Origin: Bursaphelenchus xylophilus
Taxonomy: Eukaryota; Nematoda; Chromadorea; Rhabditida; Aphelenchoididae
Assembly (NCBI GenBank): GCA_904066235.2
Contig: CAJFCV020000003.1
Location: 6,572,001-6,636,000, forward strand
DNA: 64,000 nt
Direction: 5' to 3'
Shown here: piece after piece, positions 1 to 10,788 of the stretch
Numbering within the stretch: position 1 is the first letter of the stretch
Layout of the letters: every line of letters starts with the position of its first letter
Position numbers and translations under genes: made by a program
Notes under the pieces: model-generated
Databases searched by the model: none
What the model saw: the letters and a program-made list of their open reading frames with translations, nothing else
Told to the model about the DNA's origin: nothing

Positions 1-147
1 TTTGCCACCCAGGAATCTCTTCCTAAAGTTATTTCAATTTTATGACATGTTACATATTAATTTTACTCTGTTCACTCAATTTTATGTTTCGTGTATTGAC
101 TTTCCCAGGACGTTGTACTTGAGTTTTCAAGAAAAACATGAGCTAAC

Positions 148-2908
148 ATGAAGTTGAAGCAATTCGACATAACCTTTGACAACCCAGAAAAGACATACTT
201 TGCCGGCCAAGAAATTTCCGGAAAGGTAAGAGAGTGAAATACAATTTACTTGTTAGTAATGAACATACCTTGCTAGAAATACTTTCGACTTTCAGCTTGT
301 TTGTCGGGATCAATTTTCATTCTTTGAAACTTTTATAGATACTATTGGAATTGGAGGAGGCCAAACAAATAAACGAAATTCTATTGGAATTAAAGGGACG
401 GGCCAAGACTTACTGGAGTAAACACTCGGGAAAGTCCAAAACGCACTGCACTCAGAGCGAACCTTACTTTTGTGAGCAATTCAACACCAAATTCACACAC
501 TCCTTTGAGAAGAAAATCAACGCAAAAAATACAGTAAGTAACCCTTAATTGACCAAAAAAAGCACTGTGATGTTAATCATAACTCAGCTCGTTACACATC
601 GAATAAGATGATTTTTGGCTATCTTGTTGAGAATCGAATTTGACACACATAGACTAAAAAATTTTTGTCAATACGATCATGCAACCTGCACTTCTGGGTT
701 GCAGAAGTTTTAAAAATGAGATTTTTTCAATTGTCATCGGGAAGTTTATACTGCGGGGTTCCTTACAATATTTATATTTTCTGAAAGCCAGTTTTTTTTC
801 TCTACCACCATACCAAATTTCAGCCTTCTAGCTCAAACAGCTAGCGAGATATTGAGAGATAAAGCAAGCGCATTCCGAAAAAAATTGAAAAAGTCGCGGA
901 GATCGGTTGTGGCCCAAAAGTACAGAATGCCGTGCGGACGTAACCATTAATTTTTTTATTCTTTTAGCGAATTTGGCGACGGAAATCCAAAAATTTTCCA
1001 AGTCCGAGAATTGTAAAAATTGTAAAAATTTGAAGTTTCACCGATTTCGGGCTCCAAAATTTGGAATAAAAATGTCAAGGCTAAAAGCGAGCAAAAGTCT
1101 CCGCCGAATACAATATGTTCCGCGTCGACGGAGAAAAAATTTTAAGAAAAAACGCCCATTTTCTTCTTTCTATTGCCAATATAAATGTATTTTAGGAAAG
1201 AACTATACCCAAAGGAATCCATGAGATCCCGTTTTCTTACACCCTTCCAAAGAATCTTCCAACATCCTTCGAAGGGGATTTTGGTTTTGTCAGATATACT
1301 TGTCGGGCCATTTGTGAACGGCCTTGGGACTTTGACATCGTTTCAATCTGTCCATTCACTGTAGTTGGAATCGAGGATATCAATCAGGACAACGATGTAA
1401 CGCACTTTTTATCATTTCAATTGTTTCCGCCGGGTGGTGCACTTATATAACTGGTCTCTGTTTTGCAGGCCTTGGAACCAGCAACCGCATCGGAAACAAA
1501 CAGAAAAGTATCTTTTTGTTGCCGTCGTCAAGGCATTATTCATGTTGAATTGAATCTTAATAGAACAGGATACACGCCCGGAGAAAATATTATTGTCAAT
1601 GCCGTGATAAATAACGAAACACAGAAGACCCTCAAAGCTTCACAAGCGAAACTAAAGCAGAATGTAAACTACAAGTAAGCCCTAAGCTACGACTGGGCGT
1701 CGCGACATTTGCGGGCAGCCGACACCTGCGGGCAGCGGACGTTCGTAGGCAACAGGACAAAATACGGCGACTCTGCAGGTACTTTTGGAGATATGTCGAC
1801 GCTTATTTTCTTTAGATTCTTTTTCTCAACCAAACTTTCCTCTTTTTCACAATCTTTTTATCCAGATGAAGTGTCTTGAATTATCATAAGTACAAAAGAA
1901 CTGTATCTGATTAAATCGGCCGAAGTCGGTCATCATCTTTTTTATGATTTGGCTCATTTAATTCTGGCTGTGGATTTATGGGGTTCTGAGATTGAACAAT
2001 GGTCTGCCTGTCGAGTTAGTCAATCTCCACTAGGCTTCCTATTCTAAAACTCGGATCAGCGCGTCGCCATCCTGAGGTTGCTCATCTTATTCCGTCTGCT
2101 TCATTGTCAGCAAGGATAACATACATGCTCATTGTCTTGCTACTGGTTGAACCTGTTTCCCAGCAAATATTGCCTGCCCGCAAGTGTTGGTGCTGCCCGC
2201 AGAGGTTGCCACCAAGTGTGCGCCCGCCTACGACTGATATAATTTCAAAAATTCCAGAGCAAAAACTTTTCTCGGAGTTGAATATGTGAAGAATGTATCT
2301 AAAGTGGTGGTGAAACTGGATAAAGGGGAAATTCCACCGACTTCTGAGTTCAGGTGGTCAAACCAAGTCATCCAAATTCCGGCACTACCCCCGAGACTGT
2401 CGAAATGCAATATCATCGACATAAAATACTGCATTGAGCTTGAAGTAAACTCTAGAATCTAAATTCATACTTAATATACCTAACCTTATAAATAATTTCA
2501 GGTTGATACAGTAACCGTACAGATACCAATCACCATAGGAACCATTCCGAAGATCTCAGACATTGTTGGAAAACTAAACAGCAGTGCAGCAGAACGCCTA
2601 TTTCCAATTCAATTAACGGTTACCGATGACACCGGTAACATAATGGAACCCAAAGAGGACGCCGAACTTCTAAGTGAAGAAGCGGAAGCCCTAATCATGT
2701 CCAAGAAACGGGTCCGGATGCCCAGTTCCATACTTAGTGAGCTCTATCCGACTTTACCATCGCCGTACTACAAGTGAGAAAATCGTTTGTACCTAAAATA
2801 ATTTTTAGGGAATCTTTCTTTGGTCTTGTCGACATTTCCGAGGAGAAAGAGTCAGTTCAGTATGGGACGACACTTTACGCACCTAAGTATCCGTTTTATA
2901 AGGATTAG
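148..2908 (+). CDS. Arrestin-domain-containing protein (ARRDC/alpha-arrestin type)
   Basis: Alpha-arrestins are adaptors that link membrane receptors or transporters to ubiquitin ligases and endocytic sorting. Seven exons give 412 residues: 148-225, 339-533, 1196-1396, 1469-1674, 2258-2444, 2502-2773 and 2809-2908, all GT-AG and summing to whole codons. The N-terminal arrestin fold starts at MKLKQFDITFDNPEKTYFAG, with the family patterns 'GKILLEL' and 'LKGRAKTYW'. The IP-GIHEIPFSYTLPKNLPTSFEG block (around residues 93-115) is typical of ARRDC proteins. The second arrestin domain follows 'LNLNRTGYTPGENI'. A tyrosine-containing proline-rich piece, SPYY, lies near the C-terminus and resembles a degenerate PY motif for NEDD4-type ligases; that role is inferred. 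Two introns are unusually long (534-1195 and 1675-2257) and carry repeat sequence. The family assignment is firm; the ortholog among the many nematode arrd genes is not determined. Confidence 0.9.
930..1190. repeat. Intronic fragment related to the inverted-repeat element in the DMXL gene
   Basis: Bases about 1092-1185 (AAAAGTCTCCGCCGAATAC, then a CCGCG...CGGAGAAAA block, then a TTCTTCTTT block) match the arm of the element at 22520-23350 in the same order. Slightly upstream, 'AAATTTTCCAAGTCCGAGAA' near 990 recurs near 63290 beside the right arm of the element at 62622-63546. No second arm is obvious here, so this is probably a decayed or partial copy inside the second arrestin intron. Confidence 0.55.
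1684..2241. repeat. Degenerate inverted-repeat insert in an arrestin intron
   Basis: The fourth intron of the arrestin gene begins with GC-rich sequence carrying two copies of GCGGGCAG (about 1713 and 1729). It ends with two copies of the complement, CTGCCCGC (about 2172 and 2191). 'CTACGACTG' occurs at both outer edges (about 1687 and 2228). The arrangement suggests an old inverted-repeat element, but the arms are poorly conserved and the boundaries are approximate. Confidence 0.4.
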
Positions 2909-3425
2909 TAATTACCTCTACAACTATTTATAATTGTAAAAACCTGATATACATATACAATGTTCAAACAATTATTCGTACTTCTAAAAGTTTTAAAGCA
3001 TAAAAAACGCGAAGAGTTATCTGATCCAGTTCTAAAGCTCGTCTTATCAAAAGAAGGAGTACACTAAGAGCGAACCTTGTTTGAGATTCATATGTGGCTA
3101 AAACGAGCTTTCATCAATTACATACAAGACGAGGGAGGAAACCCTGCTGAAATTTTCCATCGTATAAAATGTCCCGCCGCTTTCGAAAGCTCGGCCGCAA
3201 CTCAAAAAAATTCAATAAAATTATTTTTTAAATTTTTTGAGAGTCAAGGTCTAGATACTCAATTTGGATCAAACGGCGTGGTTGGCAGCGCCCCCTAGTT
3301 GTCGGTGGTCATCTATTTTATCAGAGATCAGTGAGCTTTTATCTGTCCTACAAAGAGGGCTTTGGGGGAATCCCTCCGTCTGACCAAAACACCTGCTTTT
3401 AAAATTGTTTTTACCATCAGCACAA

Positions 3426-4722
3426 ATGTTTCCCTCATTGGGCCTTGGTATATATTGCCGAGTGCTGCAAATTGGTCAAATCCATAGGGTCACTTTGATA
3501 AGAGGCCGGCGGCGGACTTTGACTCCGGCCCCGTGGATTTGTCCAAAGGAGAAGAATGAAGTCAAATATTTGAAGCCAGACGAACGGTATGTCGTATGTT
3601 TCCTCCTTGGAATTTTTAGGGCTTATTTGGAGCAAGTTGCCCAACAAGAAAATTTGATTGCGGAACCGGAAGTTCTATATCCAAAAAAGACGGCATCTGA
3701 TCTTGCTCGAACCCCAGAAGTTGAAGCCACATGGACTCAAGATTCAAAACGAGTTGGTTTGTTGGCCACAAAGATTGGAATGGCACCGCAATGGTAGGTT
3801 TTTACATTACGGTTTATCCCTTTAGGCTTAACGATGGTACTCGGGTGCTCTGCACACTCCTTCATGTTCAACAAAACCATGTCGTAAGTGCCGTTGACCC
3901 AGATACTTGGTTCAAACAAACTTCAGTGGGTAAAAGGAAAGCGTTTGGACGATTCGGACCAATGTGGAAGGTATTTGCCTATTTTGTACGTATAATTCTT
4001 AATTTTAGGTAACAGTGGGGGCCATTGACGCCAATCCGGCATTTTTGTCACATCCTTACCGTCGAATGTTTGATAAAGTCGGAATCCCTTGTAAGGACAA
4101 ATTGGCATCGTTCTTAGTAACCGAGAATGCTGTTGTTTCGCCCGGAACCAGACTGGAGGTCAGGCATTTCACAGTTGGCCAATTTGTGAATGTGTCTGGG
4201 AAAACGATAGATTGGGGATTTCAAGGAGTAATGCATCGGTGGGGAATGCGAGGACAACCGAGTTATCACACTACCAAATCACACAGAAGAGTCGGAAGTA
4301 TTGGATCGACTGGAGATGCAAGAGTTTGGCCGGGAAAAAGGTTACCTGGACATATGGGATACGAATGGAGATTAGCGAGTGGATTGGAGGTTATGAGGAT
4401 CAATCCTGTTACTCAAGTAATCTATGTAAAAGGATGTGTGCCTGGGGATCATGGAGAACTTTTATTGATAAATGACTGTTGGAACGAGAAGAAGGAAGTG
4501 AAGGAACCCCCCTTCCCTACATTTGTTCCCGAAGAAGGAGATGATTTGGCTTTGTATAATTGTGCTGTCGACGCGCCCATTTCTGATATCACTGCTTATG
4601 ATATCTACCATCCAAAATTGTTCAGATTCACCAGTCCTTCCATTGTTTACACTGAGGAAGACGAAACCAAGAGTGCCGCCAGGGAAAAAGGTCGTGCTAA
4701 GATTGCCAAGGTTAAGAAGTAA
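3426..4722 (+). CDS. mrpl-3: Mitochondrial large-subunit ribosomal protein uL3m (MRPL3)
   Basis: Structural protein of the mitochondrial 39S/54S ribosomal subunit. Four exons (3426-3586, 3620-3793, 3826-3970, 4009-4722) give 397 residues. The introns are only 32-38 nt; the first is 33 nt. The uL3 core is evident: 'VGLLATKIGMAPQW', the stretch through 'VGAIDANPAFLSHPYRRMF', and the L3 signature 'GSIGSTGDARVWPGKRLPG' followed by 'HMGYEWR' and 'VKGCVPGDHGELLLINDC'. The N-terminal ~45 residues are arginine-rich with few acidic residues, as in mitochondrial presequences. The ATG at 3426 is the first in frame. The length and the 'WPGKRLPGHMG' variant (cytosolic L3 differs) favour the mitochondrial paralogue. 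An AATAAA lies at 4749-4754. The gene is followed 131 bp later by FSN-1 on the same strand. Confidence 0.93.
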
Positions 4723-4839
4723 GAATAGAATTGTTGTTGTTTTTTTCCAATAAATTAGGAATTGTTTATGTCTCTTGTTCGCAGACGGTTGGATGCCTGA
4801 CATTACATCACTTATATTCGTTATGAACTGGTTAATTAT

Positions 4840-4853
4840 TATAGATTGTTTAG
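4840..4853 (+). promoter_or_regulatory. Possible trans-splice acceptor at the FSN-1 start codon
   Basis: The sequence 'TTGTTTAG' ends at base 4853, so a 3' splice-site consensus abuts the FSN-1 ATG with no visible donor for a 5' UTR intron in the 131 bp since the MRPL3 stop. In nematodes this layout often marks spliced-leader addition to a downstream operon gene. Seen: acceptor-like motif and spacing. Inferred: trans-splicing. Confidence 0.4.
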
Positions 4854-5771
4854 ATGGCAAGGAAACCTGTTTCAGCGGCAAGATTGCCAACAACAGTCTT
4901 GCTACCTGTTTTTAAATACCTATGTCTTAAGGATCTCAATTCGTGTGCTAGGGTATGTAGACAATGGAATACAATTATAGAAACCGCGGTAAGGTGTCTT
5001 TCTTTCTGCGAAGAAACAAATTTTAGGACCGCGAGTTGTGGCATACTTTTGCTCTTGCCGAGATTCCAGAAGCTGGATTAAACGATTCTGATTTGTTTCC
5101 TAGGGGAACCTCTTTTAAACATAGACTTCGTGCATTCAGATATGCTTGGAATCCTCAAGATTCATCCAGGTAGTTTGAAATAGTCATATAACAGTAATCT
5201 GTTTAGAAACAACTTCTTGAGGACTAATGGGTTTACTGTTCATAGACAGCCCATTGCCCAGAGTACGGACGCGATCAGGGGGAAGATTGGAGTTTCTACA
5301 GGAGTTCATGCCTATAATATAACATGGAAAGGCCCTCTTGGTACTGTGGCTGTCGTCGGAGTCGCCACAAAGTGAGCTCTGGTTCCTTTTCTTTTTACTT
5401 GTTTTACAAAATAAATGCGAAAAACGGATTTTTACAGGCACGCAGCACTACACTGTCCTGGCTATGTTGCTTTACTGGGAAGCGATGACCAAAGCTGGGG
5501 GTGGAATCTGGTGGATAATACTTTGCTTTACAATGGGAACTGTGTTGGTTCGTATCCCCGTCTGAACAACCCGCCAAAGTATCAGGTTGGAGAGAAGATA
5601 ACGATGATCCTCGATCGAGACACGGAGACCTTGTTCTTTGAGAAGAACGGCGAGTTCTTTGGCATCGCTTTCGAAAACATTCCTCCAGTTAAACTCTTTC
5701 CAGCCATTTGCGCTGTTTACGGGAACACAGAGGTCTCAATGGCATATGCGGGTACACCGCTTGCTGGTTAG
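4854..5771 (+). CDS. fsn-1: F-box/SPRY domain protein (FSN-1 / FBXO45)
   Basis: Substrate-recognition subunit of the atypical SCF ubiquitin ligase built with RPM-1/Highwire/PAM, which restrains synapse growth and axon development. Four exons (4854-4988, 5027-5169, 5207-5371, 5438-5771) give 258 residues, matching fly DFsn and close to human FBXO45. The F-box lies at residues ~10-50 ('[20 protein letters not shown]', '[13 protein letters not shown]'). A SPRY/B30.2 domain fills the rest: 'ARYAWNP'-like linker (here [11 protein letters not shown]), '[20 protein letters not shown]', '[14 protein letters not shown]', and the C-terminal '[18 protein letters not shown]'. The start is the only ATG in front of the F-box and has an AG directly before it. 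The same-strand neighbour MRPL3 is close enough for a shared pre-mRNA. Identification is very secure. Confidence 0.95.
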
Positions 5772-6393
5772 CTGACTCATTCCGCATTCCTGGATTGTTT
5801 TTTGGATTCTCTTGGACTGTTTCTTTTGGTTATCATCACATGACTCATCAAATTCCAGGTTAAAAAGGGCTGACCTAAGGCCTTTATCGATCTCATTTCT
5901 CTTAATTTATTTTTTTATTTGCTTCTACCACTTCCAAATTGTACATAAACAAACGCATGATCTAGTCTACAACTTCAGGTCTCTTGTCCATGAAATACTT
6001 TTATAAAGCTTACAAGTTCCGCTTAAAACCGTACCTTTATTGGGAAATGAACGAAGTTTTATTGAGTTTTTTGCGATGAATCGAAGGGACGCGAATTCCA
6101 AAGCAGGGGAGGGGGACTTGGAGGGCCTGGCGACCATTGTCGCGCACACAGAATGGTGGTAGAAATTGACATTGAGCCAACTGATCGGTCCCCCGGTGAA
6201 ACGAAGGGCGGAACCGGCCCTTTATTTCGCTGTCCGCACTCCAATTTTTCTCCCCCACCTTCCACTTCCCCCTCCCCAATTCACAGCTCCGGTTAGTTTG
6301 TAAACAAAAACAACACGGCATTGCTTTGCCTGATTCCTTCTCTGTCACTCCCAACAACCTTGTTGGACTTGATTCGATTTGATTGTTTTCGTC

Positions 6394-7835
6394 ATGTCGC
6401 AAACCGCACTTATCACCGGCGCAAACTCCGGAATCGGTAGGTGTGCCTTATCGCTCGTCAGTTTCTCCTTTAGGCCTCCACACCCTCAAGCGTCTCTACG
6501 CCACTGGCCACTACTCTAAGATAATTGGAATTGCCCGCGATGCCACCAAATGCAATCAAGCCCTTGAGGCTCTGTCCAGCATCACTGCCCCAGCTGGCGA
6601 GACAACCGTAGAGTTCTATACAGTAAGAGCCTTTATGAGTCATGTCATGAAAGATTTTTTCAGTGCGATCTGACATCTCCAAGTCAGGTCCAGAAACTCT
6701 ACGACGAAGATCTGAAGGGCATCGACAAGATAGATCTGATCGTCAACAATGCCGGAGTGATGGACCATCCATTGACTGTAAGCTTTTGTTTACTCTGCTA
6801 ATTATTTGTTTAGTTCACTGATCATGGGATCGAATATCATTTTGCTGCCAATTACTTGGGTCATTTTCTTCTCACCAAACTTCTGCTCAACAAATTATCT
6901 CACGACGCTCGCATCATCAATGTAACCTCAGGCCACTATAAGAAGGTAAGGCCTTTCTGTTGGTTACTTTGAAAGAAAGTGTGTTTCATACTTAAAATTA
7001 ATATGTTTTCTTCTGTTTACACGAAGGGGGAGTTTAATAAAACTCACTAGTCAGTCAGGTATATTTTAAATTTAAGATTTCCTTAGTGTAATTTTTTTAG
7101 ACAAATAAGATTCCCGTGCTCGAGACTGTGAAGATCGTTGATGGAAAAAAGCCTCGAGGATCTCCCAAATTTTTCTACGCCCAAAGCAAACTTGCCCAAT
7201 GCCTCTACACCCTTGCTTTGAAGGATTATCTGGAGGCAAATGGCCGAGGTTCAGTGAAAGTTGTGTCTGTCAGACCTGGATTCATCCGAGGCACCGAGTT
7301 GGGAAGATATCACAGCAAATTTATCAGGACTATTTCCATCCCTCTGGTTCTTCTTTTCTCCAAAAATCTTGAAAAGGTAAATATTCGATAGAAATAACTG
7401 CTTTCTGCATCCACTTGTTAGTCCTATTCTTTGTCTTCCTTTTTTCTTAATTTCTGAAACTAATTGTACTCCCCGCGCATTTTTAAGTTAATTACCACTG
7501 CGTTTATTTTGAGCATTATGTCACAGCAGGGGATCAAAGTTTGGTGGAAGTTGAAGGCTAACGTCATTTGGGGATTATCTTTTCTGACTTCTTTCTCTTG
7601 GCTGCCGAAAAACCTTTATTTTATGTGCAAGTTGTGAAGTCCAAATTGAGGCTTCGTTTAATCCATTCATTTTCAGGGCACGGATGGAATTGTTTTTGCT
7701 GCGACCGCTCCCTCAGGTGATGTCCAGTCCGGCAAATTGTACTGCAATAAGAACGTGGAAGAATACAACCGACTGGTTACTGAGGAAAACGCGAAGAATC
7801 TCTGGCAACTTAGCGAGAAACTTCTGAGCGTCTGA
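6394..7835 (+). CDS. Short-chain dehydrogenase/reductase, retinol-dehydrogenase type
   Basis: NAD(P)-dependent oxidoreductase of the classical SDR family, closest in layout to RDH11-14/WWOX-like and nematode DHS enzymes. The substrate cannot be read from sequence. Six exons (6394-6436, 6474-6622, 6664-6777, 6814-6945, 7101-7376, 7677-7835) give 290 residues. The nucleotide-binding TGANSGIG motif is at residues 8-15. The acidic CDLTSP turn follows strand 3, and NNAG is at ~92-95. The catalytic serine lies in INVTSGHY (~141) and the YAQSK catalytic pair is Tyr172/Lys176. 'VRPGFIRGTELGR' gives the PG motif. The N-terminus starts directly at the fold, with no signal or membrane anchor. AATAAA motifs occur at 7938-7943 and slightly beyond. 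Confidence 0.93.
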
Positions 7836-9417
7836 TTTTTCTTCTCCATGTCCAGTAAATTTTCAGACAGGCCGCTCCAGCCAGCCTCTCTTGTTTTGTG
7901 CTCGCCCGGCTTTCTTTTCGATTCTCTTGACCTCCACAATAAATGCATACTTGTATTGCAGAATAAATTAACTGAATCTTTTCCATCTAATGTCATCAGT
8001 CGACCTTTTAAGGCGGGTTGGCCCAGGGGGGCGCATTTCCGTCGGCCAATATGGTTTCTTCTTCTTGAATCCGTTGTTGGCGCCAATTATTTGGCCAAGG
8101 TGAGAGGAGCCAATTAAAGCCGGACTTTGTGCATGGATAACTCGAGTCGGAGTTGTTATTGGGACATCAAAAAAATAGTTTTAATTTCCCGAAGATGGAT
8201 GATGCTCTCCTTCAGCCCGCTCATCTTCGCCTCCTGGACCTCCGGCTTCATTTTCAGTACTGATTCCCCGATGAGTTCTGGACAAACAGACCCGCAGGCC
8301 GTTTCTTTAATAATGGTCTTTATTCGGCTGCTAGCTGGACGTCTTCATTCCAAAACATTCACGGGTCCATAAATTAATTCCCTGCATCAATTATGTCCAT
8401 TTTACGGTAGATTCTGTTCTGCATTGGTGTTTTACAATGCCGCAAACTTGTCTTGCAATTGTCATCTCATTTGAAAGTCACGATGATTTTAGAAAATGCT
8501 TTCTTTTGAGAGGACGGAAACAAATCCGGGTTTTTGATATGAATTTTATTTATTCTGAGACAATGACCCGCATTTCTTACCTTTCCGGCGCGTTTCCTTC
8601 TATAAAATATTTAAATTCAACCCTGACATTTGGTTCTGTTTAATCTTTAATTTTTCTCAAATGTTTGGATTTCTAAATTTATTTCTGGACCTTGCGTATT
8701 GAGAACATGACCAGCAATAGTGCCCGCCCTCCGAGAACACCGGTCTTGGATTTGGGATTAATACGATTAGTGACTTCGTTCTGACTCGGTGGTTGCCTCA
8801 GGGTATGATGTTACAAACACTGTTCGAATTTAAAATGCCGTGCCCTGTTTTGATCCCATTTCCGGGGACGACCCAGTCCTAGGGTAATTAAAATATGTCT
8901 AAGCTCTCCCTCAAATCGAGAGTCTGGTGCTCGGGGCCTAATTTGGACATTATATTCGTCTAAACGGAGACTATTTTTTCAGGCACAGCCCGAGCCTCTT
9001 TACGCTTGATGAACCACAACCGGAGCTCGACGTCGATTCATGTGAATCCCCTCCAGCACCATTGTTATCTCTATTTCGGAAGCGATTTATCATCCTCTGA
9101 ATGCATAAATCTGCTGAGTTTGATCATCCATTTGGACAAAAGCGGCGTCCCCAAATGTTTCCCCGAGCGGCGAGGTGAGGCATTTTTAGCAACGGATAAA
9201 GAGATTTCGTCGTATTTACCTTTTTTGGTCATCCAGATTTTAAGGAATTAGCCAGAGATTACCGTTCTCTTCCATGACTTTTCAAATACCAAAGTCTATT
9301 TTTAAAACCAAAAATGGGGTGTTGCTTGATTACAATTGTATATCAAATAATATAATCGGTTTTAAAAACTTCTAAATTTTAATAAGGCTTGTCTGCACGG
9401 TGCAGGTTAATTATGTT
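7836..9417. other. Intergenic region, no supported gene
   Basis: About 1.6 kb between the SDR gene and the next GPCR. The first ~130 bases are the SDR 3' UTR with AATAAA at 7938. Several 60-90 codon open frames occur (for example near 8127, 8437 and 9006), but none has a family pattern, convincing splice partners or a good start. It probably holds the upstream control region of the receptor gene. Confidence 0.5.
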
Positions 9418-10742
9418 ATGATTATATTTCTTACAGGCCCACTGGTCGAACACAACGACGATTACTACAAACCCTGTGCCGAGTATGATCATCAGATCAC
9501 CCGCTATGTACTCCCTATTCTCCAAATCCTCTGTTTCTTCGGGAATGCCTTTAATCTCCTGATCTATCGCTTGCCCTACTTTGATGGGAGCAGTTCAGTG
9601 AACTTTCTAAGAGTCAAAACTATCGCCAATTTTATTTTTGTGGAGTCCAGACTGTTAGAAGTACTGCATGCTTTTACTTTCGAACCGAACTCCCAATTTG
9701 AGCCGTTCTATTGGAAGACGAAACCTTTCATTATCACCATTGCTAACATCAGCGGAACACTCTCTACATGGTAATTAACTATCTTCTTTGAAAGGATTAG
9801 AGAGCTTAGAACGCCCAGATGACATAATATTAACTGCATTTTGCAAAGATTTTTTTCAGGTTGACCTTGTTCGTAACAATTGAAACAGCGTTATGTGTCA
9901 TCCTGCCATTTAGTTTCCGTCAATTGTGTACTCGAAGGACGACGATGACAGTTCTCTTTAGCTCTATAATTTCAAGTACTCTTCTACATTCGACCTTCTT
10001 CTACACTCACACAGTTCGGCCAGTAATCTCGGTACAATGGCCGAATGGGACCAGGAGTTCGAATGATATCCCCAAATGTTGGTACATATCACTCAGTTAT
10101 TCGTTGCAAGCAGACAGTCCGAGGGTTCAGGAGATCTTTGAGAAGGTCTATTATTGGAGTCAGACCATGTTTTCAATCGTCATTCCAAATATTGTTATGC
10201 TTATTTGTTCCGTCCTTATCGTTACCAAATTCACTTTTAAAGTAAGTTTTCTTAAGAGTCTGTACTTTTCCTAATTGAAGTTATTTTTAACTGTCAAATT
10301 TGTGTTAAGCGGACAATACGAGACGCAGAGTTCAATTATATTATTCACCAAAAGCACCTTTCAGGAATTGGGGGAAGCCTTTTCCCAGCGTCGCCGTTGT
10401 GTAATTCGATTGACCGTTGCCACGACATTATCTCATTTGTTATTTGAAGGCCCGGCCCTTCTGACGTTTGGAGCCGCCGCCATTAAGGGAACAGACTCGG
10501 ACCAACACAACCTCACAGTATGTATTCTGAACCACACCAACAACCTCCTCTCGATTATCAACGCTACGATTCCTTTCTTTGTTTTCTTGGCCTGTAATCA
10601 GCAGTTCAGAAACATGAGTACCATCTATTTGAAGGCCCAAACCGAGTTGCGACGAGAAAAAAGAGAGGCTTTGATGGCGCAAGCCTTAAATCGCAGTCGC
10701 CTCGGGGGCACAGCGAACCATTCCAAGGTTTCAAATCTTTAA
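9418..10742 (+). CDS. Divergent rhodopsin-class GPCR (nematode peptide-receptor type)
   Basis: Seven-helix plasma-membrane receptor, probably for a neuropeptide. Three exons (9418-9770, 9860-10241, 10365-10742) give 370 residues. Helix 1 is 'YVLPILQILCFFGNAFNLLIY' (with the conserved GN), and helix 3 follows W-L-T-L-F-V. The DRY box is replaced by 'ETALCVILP'. A long second outer loop carries a Cys. Helix 5-6 reads 'IVIPNIVMLICSVLIVTKFTF', then a basic loop QRRRC. Helix 7 is 'NLLSIINATIPFFVFLACN', where NPxxY is lost. The overall pattern (GNxxNLLIY, C-terminal 'CNQQFR') fits the FMRFamide/DMSR-like nematode receptors; the exact subfamily is unresolved. The start at 9418 gives a plausible short N-terminus, but an upstream exon cannot be excluded because TTCTTACAG precedes GPLVEH. 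AATAAA is at 10755-10760. Confidence 0.8.
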
Positions 10743-10788
10743 AACACGTCTTTAAATAAACACTCGGGTACATAAACAAAGAGATATG

